Under the pieces are notes generated by a model. It ran no database searches and had not been told where the DNA came from. It saw only the letters and a list, made by a program, of their open reading frames with translations. A DNA stretch of 64,000 nucleotides from assembly GCA_029567505.1 (NCBI GenBank), contig JAKPXO010000270.1, positions 1-64,000 on the forward strand, given 5' to 3'. Of the stretch, positions 8,635 to 18,533 are shown piece after piece; position 1 is the stretch's first letter; the number at the start of each line of letters is the position of its first letter. The translations under genes and the position numbers were made by a program. This stretch comes from Acidobacteriota bacterium (GTDB lineage Bacteria; Acidobacteriota; Thermoanaerobaculia; UBA5066).

Positions 8635-10637
8635 CGACCCGTCCGTGATCCCATCGAACGGTGCGGCCTCGCCAGGCCGGCACCGAGGATGAGGACGGTC
8701 ACCGCAGACACCAGGAGGCCGAGGAGGAACGAGAGCGGACGATAGGCGAGGTCGACGCGGTGCCGCCCCGAGGCGATGTCGATCTCCTGCCTTCGACCGA
8801 CGCCTCCGCCGACCCGTGCGGGACGTCCATCGACGTAGGCTCTCCAGCCCGGATAGCCGGCGTTGGCGACGACGAGCGTCCCGCCCGCCGGCGCCGTCAC
8901 GTCGAAGAGCCACCGTGTCGGCGTCCTGTCGACGATCACGACGGCTCCCTCATCCCGCCCGTTGCTCTCGACCCGGGCCCGCGACTTCGCCCTCCGGTTC
9001 AGGAGGAGCTTTCCGTCCGCGCCCGAGTAGACCTCCTCGAGGTCGAGACCGAGGCGCTCGTTCATCGTCGCGGCGGAGAACGCGAACTGGGGATGGAGCA
9101 GGAGGTACTTCACGTTCCAGGCGTCGAGCTCGCGCCCGCCCCTCGCGAGGTCCCAGGGAGCCACGACGTCGGTGTGCGTCGGGACGCCGCGAAAGCGCCC
9201 CGCCTTCTCCCGCCCGGTCCGGAAGGCCCGCACCGCGAGGGCGTCGTAGCCGCGAAGGTCGTCGAGCCCGAGGGACGTGGCCGTGTTCGCCGGCAGGAAC
9301 GTGTGAAGCGGGAGGATCCGGAAGGGGCCCGGGTCGGCGGCGAGGCGCTCCAAAATCGGCGTCCGGAGCAACGGATTCTCCGGCGCGACGGCGTGGACTC
9401 CGCGCGCGGCCGCGAGGAGCTCGGCCGCACATCCGGCCGCGATCCCGAAAGCGAGATGGGGTGCCGCCCGACCCGCGCGCCGCGCCCGCGTCGAGAGGCC
9501 GTCGAGGCCGCGCGCGGCGAGGAGGGAGACGGGGATCGGCAGGAGGAGGAGCGTCCGACTCCAGCGGACCGTCGAGGCCGATGCGAGGAGGTCAGAGAGC
9601 GGGTTCGCGTAGGCCGCGACGAGGAGGCTGGCGCTCGCGACGATGAGCATCCGGGAGTCGCGCTCCCTCCGCCCCGTGAACGCGCCTGCGACCGCGAGAG
9701 GGAGGACTCCGACGGAGAGGTACGCGGCCGCCTCGATCGGATGCGAACCGCGAAGGGACGGGGTGAGGAGCCGGAGCAGGTCCCGCAGCGGGAGAGGAGC
9801 GGCGTATCGGTCGGCTCCGATCCATGCCGCGCTCTGGAGGAGGTATTCCAGGAACGGGAGCAGGAGAGGCGCGGCGAGCCCCGCTCCGAGGACGGCCCCG
9901 GCGAGCGCCGGCGCGACGGCGCGACGGTCCTGCCCCCCGGCGACGAGGAAGGCGGCCGCGAGGAGCGCTGCCATCATCGCCGTCTCCGGGTGCCCGCCGG
10001 CGAGGACGAGAGCCGTCGTAGCTGCCACGCCGGCCGACGCCCATGGCCGCGCCACGCGTCCGGCGCGTCGGACGGCGAGGAGAAGCCACGGGACGGCTCC
10101 CGCCGTCAGCGTGTGGGGATGCTCGAGCCAGGCGACGAACGGCCCCGACAACCCGCAGACCGAGGCCGCCAGCAGGGATGCAGCTCGGGAACGGCCCAGG
10201 TCGCGCGCGAGGAGGTAGCCGCCCACGGCCGATGCCAGGAGCCGGAGGAGGAGAGAGAGGTTCCAGCCCGGGAAGAGCGGCAGGGCCAGCGCGGGCCAGA
10301 GGAGAGGCGAGCCGAGGGCCGACTGGGCGTTCGCGAGGAGCGGCTGGCCGGCCTCCTGGTGCGGGTTCCAGAGGGGAAGGCGTCCGGCGCCGAGCTCCCG
10401 CTTCGCCATCTCGACCCACGGCACGAACTGCCAGACCGGGTCGGAGAGTGCCGACGCAGACGGGGAGAGGCCCGACGGGCGACCGAGCTCCGGGGCCCAG
10501 GGCCAGAAGTGCCCGCGCAGACCGTCCGAAAGCAGCAGGCCGCGGTGCATCCCGAGGACGCTCCAGACGAGGAGCGCGGCCGGCAGCAACGCGCCGACGG
10601 CGAGCGTGACCCGGACGGCGCGGCCCGGGTGGCTCAC
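8631..10637 (-). CDS. YfhO-like polytopic membrane protein
   Basis: Many hydrophobic segments; DPVWQFVPWVEMAKRELGAGRLPLWNPHQEAGQPLLAN typical of YfhO-like proteins; ATGA overlap with the downstream gene. Confidence 0.75.
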   Translation of the reverse strand: MSHPGRAVRVTLAVGALLPAALLVWSVLGMHRGLLLSDGLRGHFWPWAPELGRPSGLSPSASALSDPVWQFVPWVEMAKRELGAGRLPLWNPHQEAGQPLLANAQSALGSPLLWPALALPLFPGWNLSLLLRLLASAVGGYLLARDLGRSRAASLLAASVCGLSGPFVAWLEHPHTLTAGAVPWLLLAVRRAGRVARPWASAGVAATTALVLAGGHPETAMMAALLAAAFLVAGGQDRRAVAPALAGAVLGAGLAAPLLLPFLEYLLQSAAWIGADRYAAPLPLRDLLRLLTPSLRGSHPIEAAAYLSVGVLPLAVAGAFTGRRERDSRMLIVASASLLVAAYANPLSDLLASASTVRWSRTLLLLPIPVSLLAARGLDGLSTRARRAGRAAPHLAFGIAAGCAAELLAAARGVHAVAPENPLLRTPILERLAADPGPFRILPLHTFLPANTATSLGLDDLRGYDALAVRAFRTGREKAGRFRGVPTHTDVVAPWDLARGGRELDAWNVKYLLLHPQFAFSAATMNERLGLDLEEVYSGADGKLLLNRRAKSRARVESNGRDEGAVVIVDRTPTRWLFDVTAPAGGTLVVANAGYPGWRAYVDGRPARVGGGVGRRQEIDIASGRHRVDLAYRPLSFLLGLLVSAVTVLILGAGLARPHRSMGSRTGR

Positions 10638-10645
10638 CCGCCCCC

Positions 10646-11206
10646 TCAGCGCTCCCGCCGCCGGATCGCCGCCAGGAGCGCGTCGCCGTCCCGCGCTTCG
10701 AGGAGGTCGGCCACCGTCTCCTCCTGGCGAAGGAGCCGGGCGACCTGCGCGAGGAACTGGAGGTGCTCGACGGTCGCGGATGCGGGAGAGGCGAAGGCGA
10801 GGACGACCCGGATTCCCTGCGGGCCGGAGGCGTAGACACCGCCGCCGTTCACGCCGAGCGCGCCGACGATCCGGCCGAGGCGGGGGACCCGCGCGTGCGG
10901 GAGAGCCACGGCGCCGAACGACGTCGACCCGGCTCCCTCACGATTCCGGATTCCCTCGAGCGCCGCGTCCGCGGCGTCCTCGGAGAAGCCCTCCGCGAGG
11001 AGGACGGGCCGGAGGAGGCGCTCGACGGCGTCCTCGGGGCTCAGCGCCGAGAAGCTTGTCTCGACCCGGCCGCGGGCGAGGATCGAGGAGAGCCGCGTCT
11101 CGACGGCCGACTCGCGCCCGGACACGCAGCGTCCTCCACGCCGCGCATGATCGTGCCGCGCCGCGGCGGTGGCAAGGGAAAAGTCCCGGACCGCTAAGAT
11201 CGACAA
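10646..11206 (-). CDS. PTS sugar transporter subunit IIA-like (PtsN/fructose type)
   Basis: GAVALPHARVPRLGRIVGALGV contains the phospho-His motif; start site uncertain. Confidence 0.75.
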   Translation of the reverse strand: MSILAVRDFSLATAAARHDHARRGGRCVSGRESAVETRLSSILARGRVETSFSALSPEDAVERLLRPVLLAEGFSEDAADAALEGIRNREGAGSTSFGAVALPHARVPRLGRIVGALGVNGGGVYASGPQGIRVVLAFASPASATVEHLQFLAQVARLLRQEETVADLLEARDGDALLAAIRRRER

Positions 11207-11211
11207 CCGAC

Positions 11212-12981
11212 ATGAGCCTGACGCTTCTGGACTGGGGAATCGTCTTCGCCTACTTCGCGCTGTCGATCGGGGTCGGCCTCGCCTTCACGAAGAAGGGGGG
11301 CGAGTCGCTCGAGGAGTACTTCGTCGCCGGGCGCTCCGCGCCGTGGTGGCTCGCGGGCTCCGCGATGATCGCGACGACGTTCGCGGCCGACACGCCGCTC
11401 GTCGTGACGGGCCTCGTCGCCCGGCACGGCGTCGCCGGGAACTGGCTCTGGTGGAACATGGTCCTGAGCGGGACGCTCACCGTCTTCCTCTACGCGCGCC
11501 TCTGGCGACGCGCGAACGTCCTGACCGACGTCGAGTTCGCCGAGGTCCGCTATTCCGGCCGCCCGGCCACGTTCCTCCGCGGCTTTCGGGCCGTCTACCT
11601 CGCGCTCCCGATCAACCTGATCATCATGGGCTGGGTCACGCTCGCGATGGTCAAGATCCTCGGCATCGCGCTCGGGATCCCGCCCGTCTGGGCCGTCGGC
11701 ATCTGCTTCGTCATCACGGTCGCCTATTCCGCGGCCGCCGGGATCCGCGCCGTCCTCTGGACCGACCTCGTCCAGCTCGTGATCATGATGACGGCCGTCA
11801 TCGCCCTCGCCGTCTACGCCGTTCGCGCCGTCGGAGGGATGGGCGCTCTCGAGACGGGCCTCGCCTCCCACTTCGGCTCGCTCGACGCGGCGCTTTCCGT
11901 CGTCCCGCCCGCCGGCTCGCCCTGGATGCCGGCGATCGCGCTCTTCACGTTCCTCGCGGTGCAGTGGTGGGCCGCCTGGTATCCGGGCGCCGAGCCGGGC
12001 GGCGGCGGTTACGTCGCGCAGCGCATCTTCTCGGCACGGAGCGAGAAGGACGGGATCCTCGCGACGCTCTTCTTCAACGTCGGGCACTACGCGTTCCGCC
12101 CGTGGCCCTGGATCGTGACCGGTCTCTGCACCGTCCTCCTCTATCCGGGCGGCGTCCAGGTCGGAGGGAAGGCGGACGTGGAGGCGGCCTACGTCCAGGC
12201 GATGGTCGACCACCTCCCGGCCGGCTGGCGGGGCTTCCTCCTCGCCGGCTTCGCGGCCGCCTACATGTCCACGATGGCCACCCACCTGAACTGGGGGGCA
12301 AGCTACCTCGTCAACGACGTCTATCGCCGGTTCCTGAAGCCGAAGGCGAGCGAGCGGCACTACGTCCTCGCCGGACGGCTGACGACGATCCTCCTCTTCC
12401 TCGCCTCGATCGTCGTGACGTTGAACCTCGGGACGATCGAGGGAGCCTGGAGGTTCCTCCTCGCGCTCGGGAGCGGGACGGGGCTCGTCCTGATCCTCCG
12501 CTGGTACTGGTGGCGGATCAACGCCTGGAGCGAGATCTCGGCGATGGGCGCCTCCGGCGTCGTCTCGCTCGCCGCCATGGCGTGGTTCGCCCGCCCCGGC
12601 GCCGTGACGCCCGGCCCAGGCGCCGACTTCGAGGCGCAGGCCAAGACGATGCTCGTGACCGTCGTCCTCTCCACGCTCGTCTGGGTCGCCGTGACGCTCC
12701 TGACGAAGCCGGAGCCCGACGAGAAGCTCCGCGCCTTCTACGAGCGCGTCCGGCCGGGCGGTCCCGGCTGGGCGCGGATCTCGGCGTCGCTGGGCCTCGG
12801 CCGCGAGCCGATCCCCGGCGGAGCGCTCTCGCTCGCGAACTGGGCGCTCTCCGTCGTCCTCGTCTACGCCGCGCTCTTCGGCATCGGCAAGCTCGTCCTC
12901 GGGGCGACGGTCGCGGGCCTCGCCCTCCTCGCCCTCGCGGGCGCCTGCCTGGCCCTCGTCATGCGGAACCTCCGGGGTTGA
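11212..12981 (+). CDS. Sodium:solute symporter family protein
   Basis: LEEYFVAGRSAPWWLAGSAMIATTFAADTPL and 12 or more hydrophobic segments typical of SSS. Confidence 0.93.
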   Translation: MSLTLLDWGIVFAYFALSIGVGLAFTKKGGESLEEYFVAGRSAPWWLAGSAMIATTFAADTPLVVTGLVARHGVAGNWLWWNMVLSGTLTVFLYARLWRRANVLTDVEFAEVRYSGRPATFLRGFRAVYLALPINLIIMGWVTLAMVKILGIALGIPPVWAVGICFVITVAYSAAAGIRAVLWTDLVQLVIMMTAVIALAVYAVRAVGGMGALETGLASHFGSLDAALSVVPPAGSPWMPAIALFTFLAVQWWAAWYPGAEPGGGGYVAQRIFSARSEKDGILATLFFNVGHYAFRPWPWIVTGLCTVLLYPGGVQVGGKADVEAAYVQAMVDHLPAGWRGFLLAGFAAAYMSTMATHLNWGASYLVNDVYRRFLKPKASERHYVLAGRLTTILLFLASIVVTLNLGTIEGAWRFLLALGSGTGLVLILRWYWWRINAWSEISAMGASGVVSLAAMAWFARPGAVTPGPGADFEAQAKTMLVTVVLSTLVWVAVTLLTKPEPDEKLRAFYERVRPGGPGWARISASLGLGREPIPGGALSLANWALSVVLVYAALFGIGKLVLGATVAGLALLALAGACLALVMRNLRG

Positions 12982-13648
12982 GCGTCCGGAAGAGGAGGAG
13001 CGAGTAGCCGATCGGGACCACGACCATCGCGGCGAGCGTCGCGGGGAACAGGACCTCGCCGACGCCGCCGGGGAGGAGCGCCCCGACGAGCTGGACGAGC
13101 CCGCCGGTCACCCAGATCGGGGCCGCAAGCCGGTGGGTCCGGGTCCAGACCTCCTCGCTCGCGATCGTCCACGGCGTCCGGATGCCGACGAACCAGTTGT
13201 GGCGGAGCTTCGCCATGCTGTTGCCGAAGACGACGAAAAAAGCGGCGACGATCGCGCGGACCGTCGCGCCGTCGTCGACCGGCAACCCGAGCCCCGAGAG
13301 CGTGACGGTCATGTGGACGGCCACGCACATCAGCGGGAGGAGCCACCGGACGAGCTTCAGTGTTCCGGGAAAGCGCGCGTAGTTCCGGCGGAGGGGATCG
13401 ACGAGCGGAAGAAGGAGGACGACGGTCCAGAGGGTGAGGCCGACGAGGGGAGGCAGGACGGCGTGGGGCCACGACGCGCCGAACGCGTCCGCCTCGCCGG
13501 CGGCGTTCCAGTGGACCGGGACCCTCTCCGGCAGGCGCGGCAGCGCCCAGAGGCCGAACGCGAGATCGGCGAGGAGGATCGCGAGGAGCGGCAGCTCCCC
13601 GAGGAGAAGGGAGCGGTCGATCCGGTAGGTCTTCTCAGCGCCGTCCAT
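12959..13648 (-). CDS. SdpI family / DUF1648 membrane protein
   Basis: LPERVPVHWNAAGEADAFG (DUF1648) plus NSMAKLRHNWFVGIRTPWTIASEEVWTRTHR (SdpI). Confidence 0.9.
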   Translation of the reverse strand: MDGAEKTYRIDRSLLLGELPLLAILLADLAFGLWALPRLPERVPVHWNAAGEADAFGASWPHAVLPPLVGLTLWTVVLLLPLVDPLRRNYARFPGTLKLVRWLLPLMCVAVHMTVTLSGLGLPVDDGATVRAIVAAFFVVFGNSMAKLRHNWFVGIRTPWTIASEEVWTRTHRLAAPIWVTGGLVQLVGALLPGGVGEVLFPATLAAMVVVPIGYSLLLFRTLNPGGSA

Positions 13649-13925
13649 GAGACTTCCCCTTCCCTTCCGTCATTCCGAGGAGGAACCGCAGCGCCTCCTG
13701 GAAGACCGTCGTGTCGAGCGAGTAGACGATGTTCTGTCCGCGCCGCGTGTCCTCGACGAGGCCGGCCTGCTTCAGCAGCGAGAGGTGGTGGGAGATCGAC
13801 GGCTTCGTCATGTCGAAGCGCTCCGCGATCTCGCCGGCGTTCAGGTCCCCCTCGCGGAGATACTCGAGGATTCGACGCCGGGTCGGGTCCGAGAGCGCCT
13901 TGAAGACGAGGCCCGTGTCGCTCAC
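13635..13925 (-). CDS. ArsR-family transcriptional regulator (SdpR-like autorepressor)
   Basis: LVFKALSDPTRRRILEYLREGDLNAGEIAERFDMTKPSISHHLSLLKQAGLVEDTRRGQNIVYSL; GTG start overlapping upstream stop (GTGA). Confidence 0.9.
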   Translation of the reverse strand: MSDTGLVFKALSDPTRRRILEYLREGDLNAGEIAERFDMTKPSISHHLSLLKQAGLVEDTRRGQNIVYSLDTTVFQEALRFLLGMTEGKGKSHGRR

Positions 13926-15286
13926 GGGACGCTTCGCGCCGGGAGCGCCTTCGCCCACGCCGCGATCGCCTCGATCACCTCGGGCGCCACGTGCCCGGGC
14001 TTCTCGTATTCCACCGGGCTCGAGGGCCCCTCGCCCGCCACGAAGAGGTGGTTCAGGGAGGGGAAGAGCCGGATCGTCGCGCGCGGGTCGCCCTCGAGCG
14101 CCGTCTTCCAGCGCTGGAGGTCCTTCGCCGTCACCTGGTAGTCGCGCCCGCCGTGGAGGACGAGGATCGGGATGCCGAGCCCCTTCGCCGTCGCGGCGGG
14201 GTCGTACCCGCGGAAGGAGAGCCAGTAGGAGGCCGGCACGCCGAGAAGCGTCGCCGTTGCCGCTTCCGGGGAGCCCGGGGAGAGCGCCCTGAGCTTCGCG
14301 ACGTCGGCCTTCGTCGCGGCGACGACATCCTTCGGTGCCGCGCCGATCGAGGCGAGGTAGTCCAGCTGGTCTTCGACGAGGTCCTCGGGCGCCCGCACGG
14401 CCCCCGCCAGCAGGACGATTCCCGCGAGCGCGCGGTCCCGCGTGGCGATCCGCGGCGCGAGCGTCCCTCCGAGGCTGTGCCCGAGGACGGCGACCCGCTT
14501 CGGGTCGATGCCCGGCGTCGCCCGGAGGAGCGCCGCGGCGAAGATGGCGTCGTCGACGACCTCCTCGTCGAACGTGACGGGCCTCCCGACCATCTTCGCC
14601 CCGTGGACCTTCGTCCGCTTCTCGTACCGGAGGACGGCGACGCCGCGGGCCGCGAGGCCCCCGGCGAGGTCGCGGAAGACCTTTGCGCCGCCCACCGTCG
14701 CGTCGCGGTCGCTCGGCCCCGAGCCGTGGACGAGGACGAGCGCCGGGAAGGAGCTCCCCTCCGCCGGAAGCGCGAGCGTGCCGGGGAGCGCCCACTCGCC
14801 GCTTCCGACCGTGACCTCCCGCTCGCGCGCCTTCGACGGGTCGGCGTACGGCGCCGGAGTCCACTCCGTCGGCGGCGGGCCGGGCAGGACCCGAAGGCCG
14901 ATCAGCCGCCCTTCCGCGTCGAAGACCATGTGGAGCGAGACGAGCGCCTTCTCGAACGTCGCCGGGACCCAGGCGTTCGCGGCCCCGTCGACGACCCGGA
15001 CCACCGGCTCCCCGAGCGTCTTCAACGTGCCGAGCTGCGAGGGGAGGCCGTTCCAGACCTCGCGGAACCGCTCCGCCGGCAGCGCCGCCGCCATCTGCGG
15101 GGAGAAGCGGGCGGCCACCGCGGCCGTGTCCCCCTTCCGCAGGTGGCCGACGATCTCGCGCGCGAGGGCGTCGGTCCGGACCGCGGGCTCGGCTGCGGCG
15201 GCCTTCGGCGGATCGGCCGGGGAGGCGGACGCCCCGGCGAAGGTGAGTGTCGCGACGAGGATGAGTCCGGGACGGGAAAGGGGCAT
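13922..15286 (-). CDS. Secreted alpha/beta hydrolase with N-terminal DUF3887-like domain
   Basis: LVLVHGSGPSDRDATVGG, VAVLGHSLGGTLAP; N-terminal signal peptide. Confidence 0.87.
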   Translation of the reverse strand: MPLSRPGLILVATLTFAGASASPADPPKAAAAEPAVRTDALAREIVGHLRKGDTAAVAARFSPQMAAALPAERFREVWNGLPSQLGTLKTLGEPVVRVVDGAANAWVPATFEKALVSLHMVFDAEGRLIGLRVLPGPPPTEWTPAPYADPSKAREREVTVGSGEWALPGTLALPAEGSSFPALVLVHGSGPSDRDATVGGAKVFRDLAGGLAARGVAVLRYEKRTKVHGAKMVGRPVTFDEEVVDDAIFAAALLRATPGIDPKRVAVLGHSLGGTLAPRIATRDRALAGIVLLAGAVRAPEDLVEDQLDYLASIGAAPKDVVAATKADVAKLRALSPGSPEAATATLLGVPASYWLSFRGYDPAATAKGLGIPILVLHGGRDYQVTAKDLQRWKTALEGDPRATIRLFPSLNHLFVAGEGPSSPVEYEKPGHVAPEVIEAIAAWAKALPARSVP

Positions 15287-15310
15287 GGCGCCTCCCTGTA
15301 TTTCGATAAT

Positions 15311-15324
15311 TAGATAACCATCTA
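15311..15324. promoter_or_regulatory. Candidate ArsR/SdpR operator (TAGAT-AACC-ATCTA inverted repeat)
   Basis: AT-rich perfect inverted repeat in an otherwise GC-rich region, just upstream of the hydrolase-arsR-sdpI operon. Confidence 0.55.
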
Positions 15325-15409
15325 AATACTAAGACGGCTCGCTCTCCGCGTCAAGGGCTATGATTTGGTTTTCCACGGCGCCCGCAGCGCCCCCGCGAGG
15401 AGGCCGACC

Positions 15410-15796
15410 GTGCTCAAGTGGGTCCAGTGCGTCCGACGCCGCCCCGACCTGACCGTCGTGGAATTCCGCCGCCAGTGGCAGCGCTACGGCGAGGAGATCG
15501 TCTCCCTCGGCGCCGAGCTCGGCGCGGTGCGCGTCGAGGTGAGCGCCGCGCTCGCCGTCGGGGCGAACGCCGAGTGGCAGGCTCGCCGGGGCTCGGCGCC
15601 GCCGTTCGACGGCCTCGCCGAGATCCACTTCTCGGGGAGCGCCCCCGAGTTCTTCGCGGCTCTCGAGTCGCCGGGGCCGAAAGCGCGGGTCGAGCGGCTC
15701 GAGGCGCTGCAGGAGGAGCTCGTCGACGTCTCCCGCTCCTGCTTCTTCCTCGCCTCTCAGGACGCGGAAGCGTCGTTCGCGGTCGGAGAGGGCTGA
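15410..15796 (+). CDS. EthD domain-containing protein
   Basis: KWVQCVRRRPDLTVVEFRRQWQRYG start; GTG start; length and fold-like pattern of EthD. Confidence 0.65.
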   Translation: MLKWVQCVRRRPDLTVVEFRRQWQRYGEEIVSLGAELGAVRVEVSAALAVGANAEWQARRGSAPPFDGLAEIHFSGSAPEFFAALESPGPKARVERLEALQEELVDVSRSCFFLASQDAEASFAVGEG

Positions 15797-15802
15797 CCGC
15801 CC

Positions 15803-18451
15803 CTATTCCGCCGCCTCCATCGGCACATAGCTCCCGTCGTGCGTCCCGGGCCCTCCGGGGGTCGGTCCGTCGTTGAGGACCGCGTAGGCGAGAAAACGGC
15901 CACCCCCGGACACGCGGGAGACCTTCAGGTAGCCGGCCCGGAGGAGGAAATCGCCGAGGACGCCGTCCACCTGCCGCCACTCTCCGGGCCCCAGGACGAG
16001 ATCGCGGGAGGCGCCGATGCGCCGGCCGGCGGTCGCGTCGAAGGCCTCCCAGCGGAGCGTGATCGGGCCGCCGTCGGGCTCGACGTTCACGAGGGCGAGG
16101 TTCGTCCTCGCCGAGTCGTCCTGACGGAGGCCGAAGAGCCAGGCTTCATGGAACGCGCACTCGGCGAGCCCCGTTCCGGGCGTGAAGAGGCCGTAGGCGC
16201 CGCCTCCGTCGGCCGGCGCGGCGGTCCGCGCTCCCGCGTAGCCCGGAGCCTTCCGCCCGGCGGGCGTCTCGAACGTGACGAAGAGCGCGCCGGAGTAGCG
16301 GCCCCCGCGCGCGCCGATCGACGGGACCCCCGCGCGCAGGCGGTGGACGAAGGAGCCGAGAATCTTCTGCTCCCCCGCCGCGAGCGGCTCGGCGGCCTCG
16401 AAGCGCCTCGGCTTGCCGGTCGCGAGCGTTTCCACCCAGAGGAGCCGCGCCGTGACGGGCGAAGTCCCCGGGTTCGCGAGAACGAGCTCGCTCTCGAACG
16501 TCGGCGTCTCCACGACGGCGGGGACGACCAGGGTCTCGGCGGGGCGGACGGGCCGGCTCGGCGCCACGTAGGAGCCGTCGTTCGTTCCGGCGTCGTTGAA
16601 GACGGCGTAGGCCCAGAAGGGGCCCGGGCCCGAGACGCGTTCCACGACCGCCCAGCCGCTCGTCAGGCCCGCGCGCGCGAGGACCGAGTCGATCTGGAGC
16701 CACTCCCCCGGCTCGAGAGAGAACACCTCCGGCACGACGAACGACGTCGATCCCGAGACGAGCGTGACACGGAGGGTCGTCGTCCCGTTCGCCGCGCCCG
16801 AGAGGAGCGCGAGGTTCGTCCGGTCGGACGCGTTCTCCCGGAGGCCGTAGAGGACGGCCGCCTCCGTCGCGAGGTCCTGCGCCCGCGGCGCGGGGTAGGC
16901 GAGGCCCGCCCGGCCCGTGCCGGAAGGGGTCGTCGTCCGCGCGAGGACGACGCCGTCTGCGGAGGACGCCAGGCCCGTCAGCTCGATCGCGAGCGTCCCC
17001 CCCTGCGAGCCCGAGGCCGAGTCGGGAATCTCGAGCCCCTTTGCCCGGAGCCAGGCGAGGACGTCGGGGTAGGTCTTCTGCTGGCCTCGCCCGAGGATCT
17101 CCGCGACGCTTCCCCCGCCCGTTCCACCGAAACGGGAGGCCGGGGTGTACGTCGCACGGATCGTGGCGGCGCCGGTGCCGCGGTTCGCGACGACGAGCTC
17201 GGTGCCGTAGCGCGAGCCGTTCCTTCCGCTGGCGTCGAGGACGATCGGAACGAGGCGGGAGGCCGTGGGCGCCGTCGTCGTCAGGCGGAAGACCTCCCCG
17301 CCGGAGGCGTCCGTGACGTAGACGTCTCCGCGCGCGTCCTCGCCGATGTCCGTCACGGTCGCGAGCGAGCGCCCCCCCGACGGTACCCACTCCGAGCGGT
17401 GGTTGCGCGGGTCGGTCGCCGCTCCGCCGAGGAGACGCACGGAGAGGAGCTCTCCCGAGCAGTAGTCCGCGAAGAGGTAGCGTCCCGCGATCTCGGGCAC
17501 CGACGGCCCGCGCGCGACGACACCTCCCGTCACCGAGCAGCGGCGCGGGCTCCCGGCGTGCTCGTACTCGAGAAGCGGCAGGACGAGCGAGCCGGTCTGG
17601 CAGCCGGTCGCCGGGTCGTAGCAGCGGCTCCCCTCCATCCGCCGCCATCCGTAGTTCTCTCCCCCCTTCGACGACGCCGGCTGGAAGTCGACCTCCTCCC
17701 AAGTCCCCTGGCCGACATCGCCGATGAAGAGATCGCCCGTTGCCCGGTCGAACGCGTAGCGCCACGGGTTCCGGAGCCCCTTCCCCCAGATCTCGGGGAG
17801 CGGATTCGTCCGCCCCGCGTACGGGTTGTCGGGAGGGACCGCGTACTCCTTCCCCGGGTCCTTCGCGTCGACGTCGATCCGGAGCATCTTCCCGAGCCAG
17901 GTCCCGTCGCTCTGCGCGTTGTTCTGCGGGTCGCCCCCGCTCCCTCCGTCGCCGAGGCCGATCCAGAGCGTCCCGTCGAGAGGCGAGAACGCGAGGTGCC
18001 CGCCGTTGTGGTTCGCGAAGGGCTGCGGCTGTCGCAGCAGGACGCGCTCGCTCCCGGCGTCGGCGCGATCGGGGTCGGCCGAGACCCGCAGCTCCGAGAC
18101 GACCGTCCGGCCGGCCGGGTCGGTGTAGTTGACGAAGAAGCGGCCGTTCCGGTGGTACTCGGGATGGAATGCGAGGCTGAGGAGTCCGCGCTCGCCGCCG
18201 CTGGAGATCCGACCGGAGAGGTCGAGGAAGCTCCCGCCGAGGAGGAGCCCGTCCTTCACGATCCGGACCTTCCCTCCCTGCTCGACGACGAAGAGGCGGG
18301 AGAAGTCGCCCGCCGGCGCCGTCACGCGGAGCGGCGCCGTGAAGCCCGATGCCACGAGGACCGGCTCGACGGCGGCACGGGCCGGTCTGGTCCCGAGGAG
18401 AGCCGCGCCCCACAGGGCGCAGGCGGCGAGGACGGCACCGACGGTTCGCAT
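15803..18451 (-). CDS. Secreted PQQ-dependent sugar (glucose/sorbosone) dehydrogenase with C-terminal extension
   Basis: GERGLLSLAFHPEYHRNGRFFVNYTD, GDGGSGGDPQNNAQ, NGGHLAFSPLDGTLWIGLGDGG. Confidence 0.93.
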   Translation of the reverse strand: MRTVGAVLAACALWGAALLGTRPARAAVEPVLVASGFTAPLRVTAPAGDFSRLFVVEQGGKVRIVKDGLLLGGSFLDLSGRISSGGERGLLSLAFHPEYHRNGRFFVNYTDPAGRTVVSELRVSADPDRADAGSERVLLRQPQPFANHNGGHLAFSPLDGTLWIGLGDGGSGGDPQNNAQSDGTWLGKMLRIDVDAKDPGKEYAVPPDNPYAGRTNPLPEIWGKGLRNPWRYAFDRATGDLFIGDVGQGTWEEVDFQPASSKGGENYGWRRMEGSRCYDPATGCQTGSLVLPLLEYEHAGSPRRCSVTGGVVARGPSVPEIAGRYLFADYCSGELLSVRLLGGAATDPRNHRSEWVPSGGRSLATVTDIGEDARGDVYVTDASGGEVFRLTTTAPTASRLVPIVLDASGRNGSRYGTELVVANRGTGAATIRATYTPASRFGGTGGGSVAEILGRGQQKTYPDVLAWLRAKGLEIPDSASGSQGGTLAIELTGLASSADGVVLARTTTPSGTGRAGLAYPAPRAQDLATEAAVLYGLRENASDRTNLALLSGAANGTTTLRVTLVSGSTSFVVPEVFSLEPGEWLQIDSVLARAGLTSGWAVVERVSGPGPFWAYAVFNDAGTNDGSYVAPSRPVRPAETLVVPAVVETPTFESELVLANPGTSPVTARLLWVETLATGKPRRFEAAEPLAAGEQKILGSFVHRLRAGVPSIGARGGRYSGALFVTFETPAGRKAPGYAGARTAAPADGGGAYGLFTPGTGLAECAFHEAWLFGLRQDDSARTNLALVNVEPDGGPITLRWEAFDATAGRRIGASRDLVLGPGEWRQVDGVLGDFLLRAGYLKVSRVSGGGRFLAYAVLNDGPTPGGPGTHDGSYVPMEAAE

Positions 18452-18489
18452 GAGGGGATTCTGGCCTCGCCCGGCGGCGGGACCAAACC

Positions 18490-18505
18490 CGTGACCCGCG
18501 TCACA
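18490..18505. promoter_or_regulatory. CRP/FNR-like operator candidate CGTGA-N6-TCACA
   Basis: One mismatch from TGTGA-N6-TCACA, about 40 bp upstream of the sugar dehydrogenase start. Confidence 0.35.
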
Positions 18506-18533
18506 GGCGCGTGACCGGCGACGCGACGCCCGG

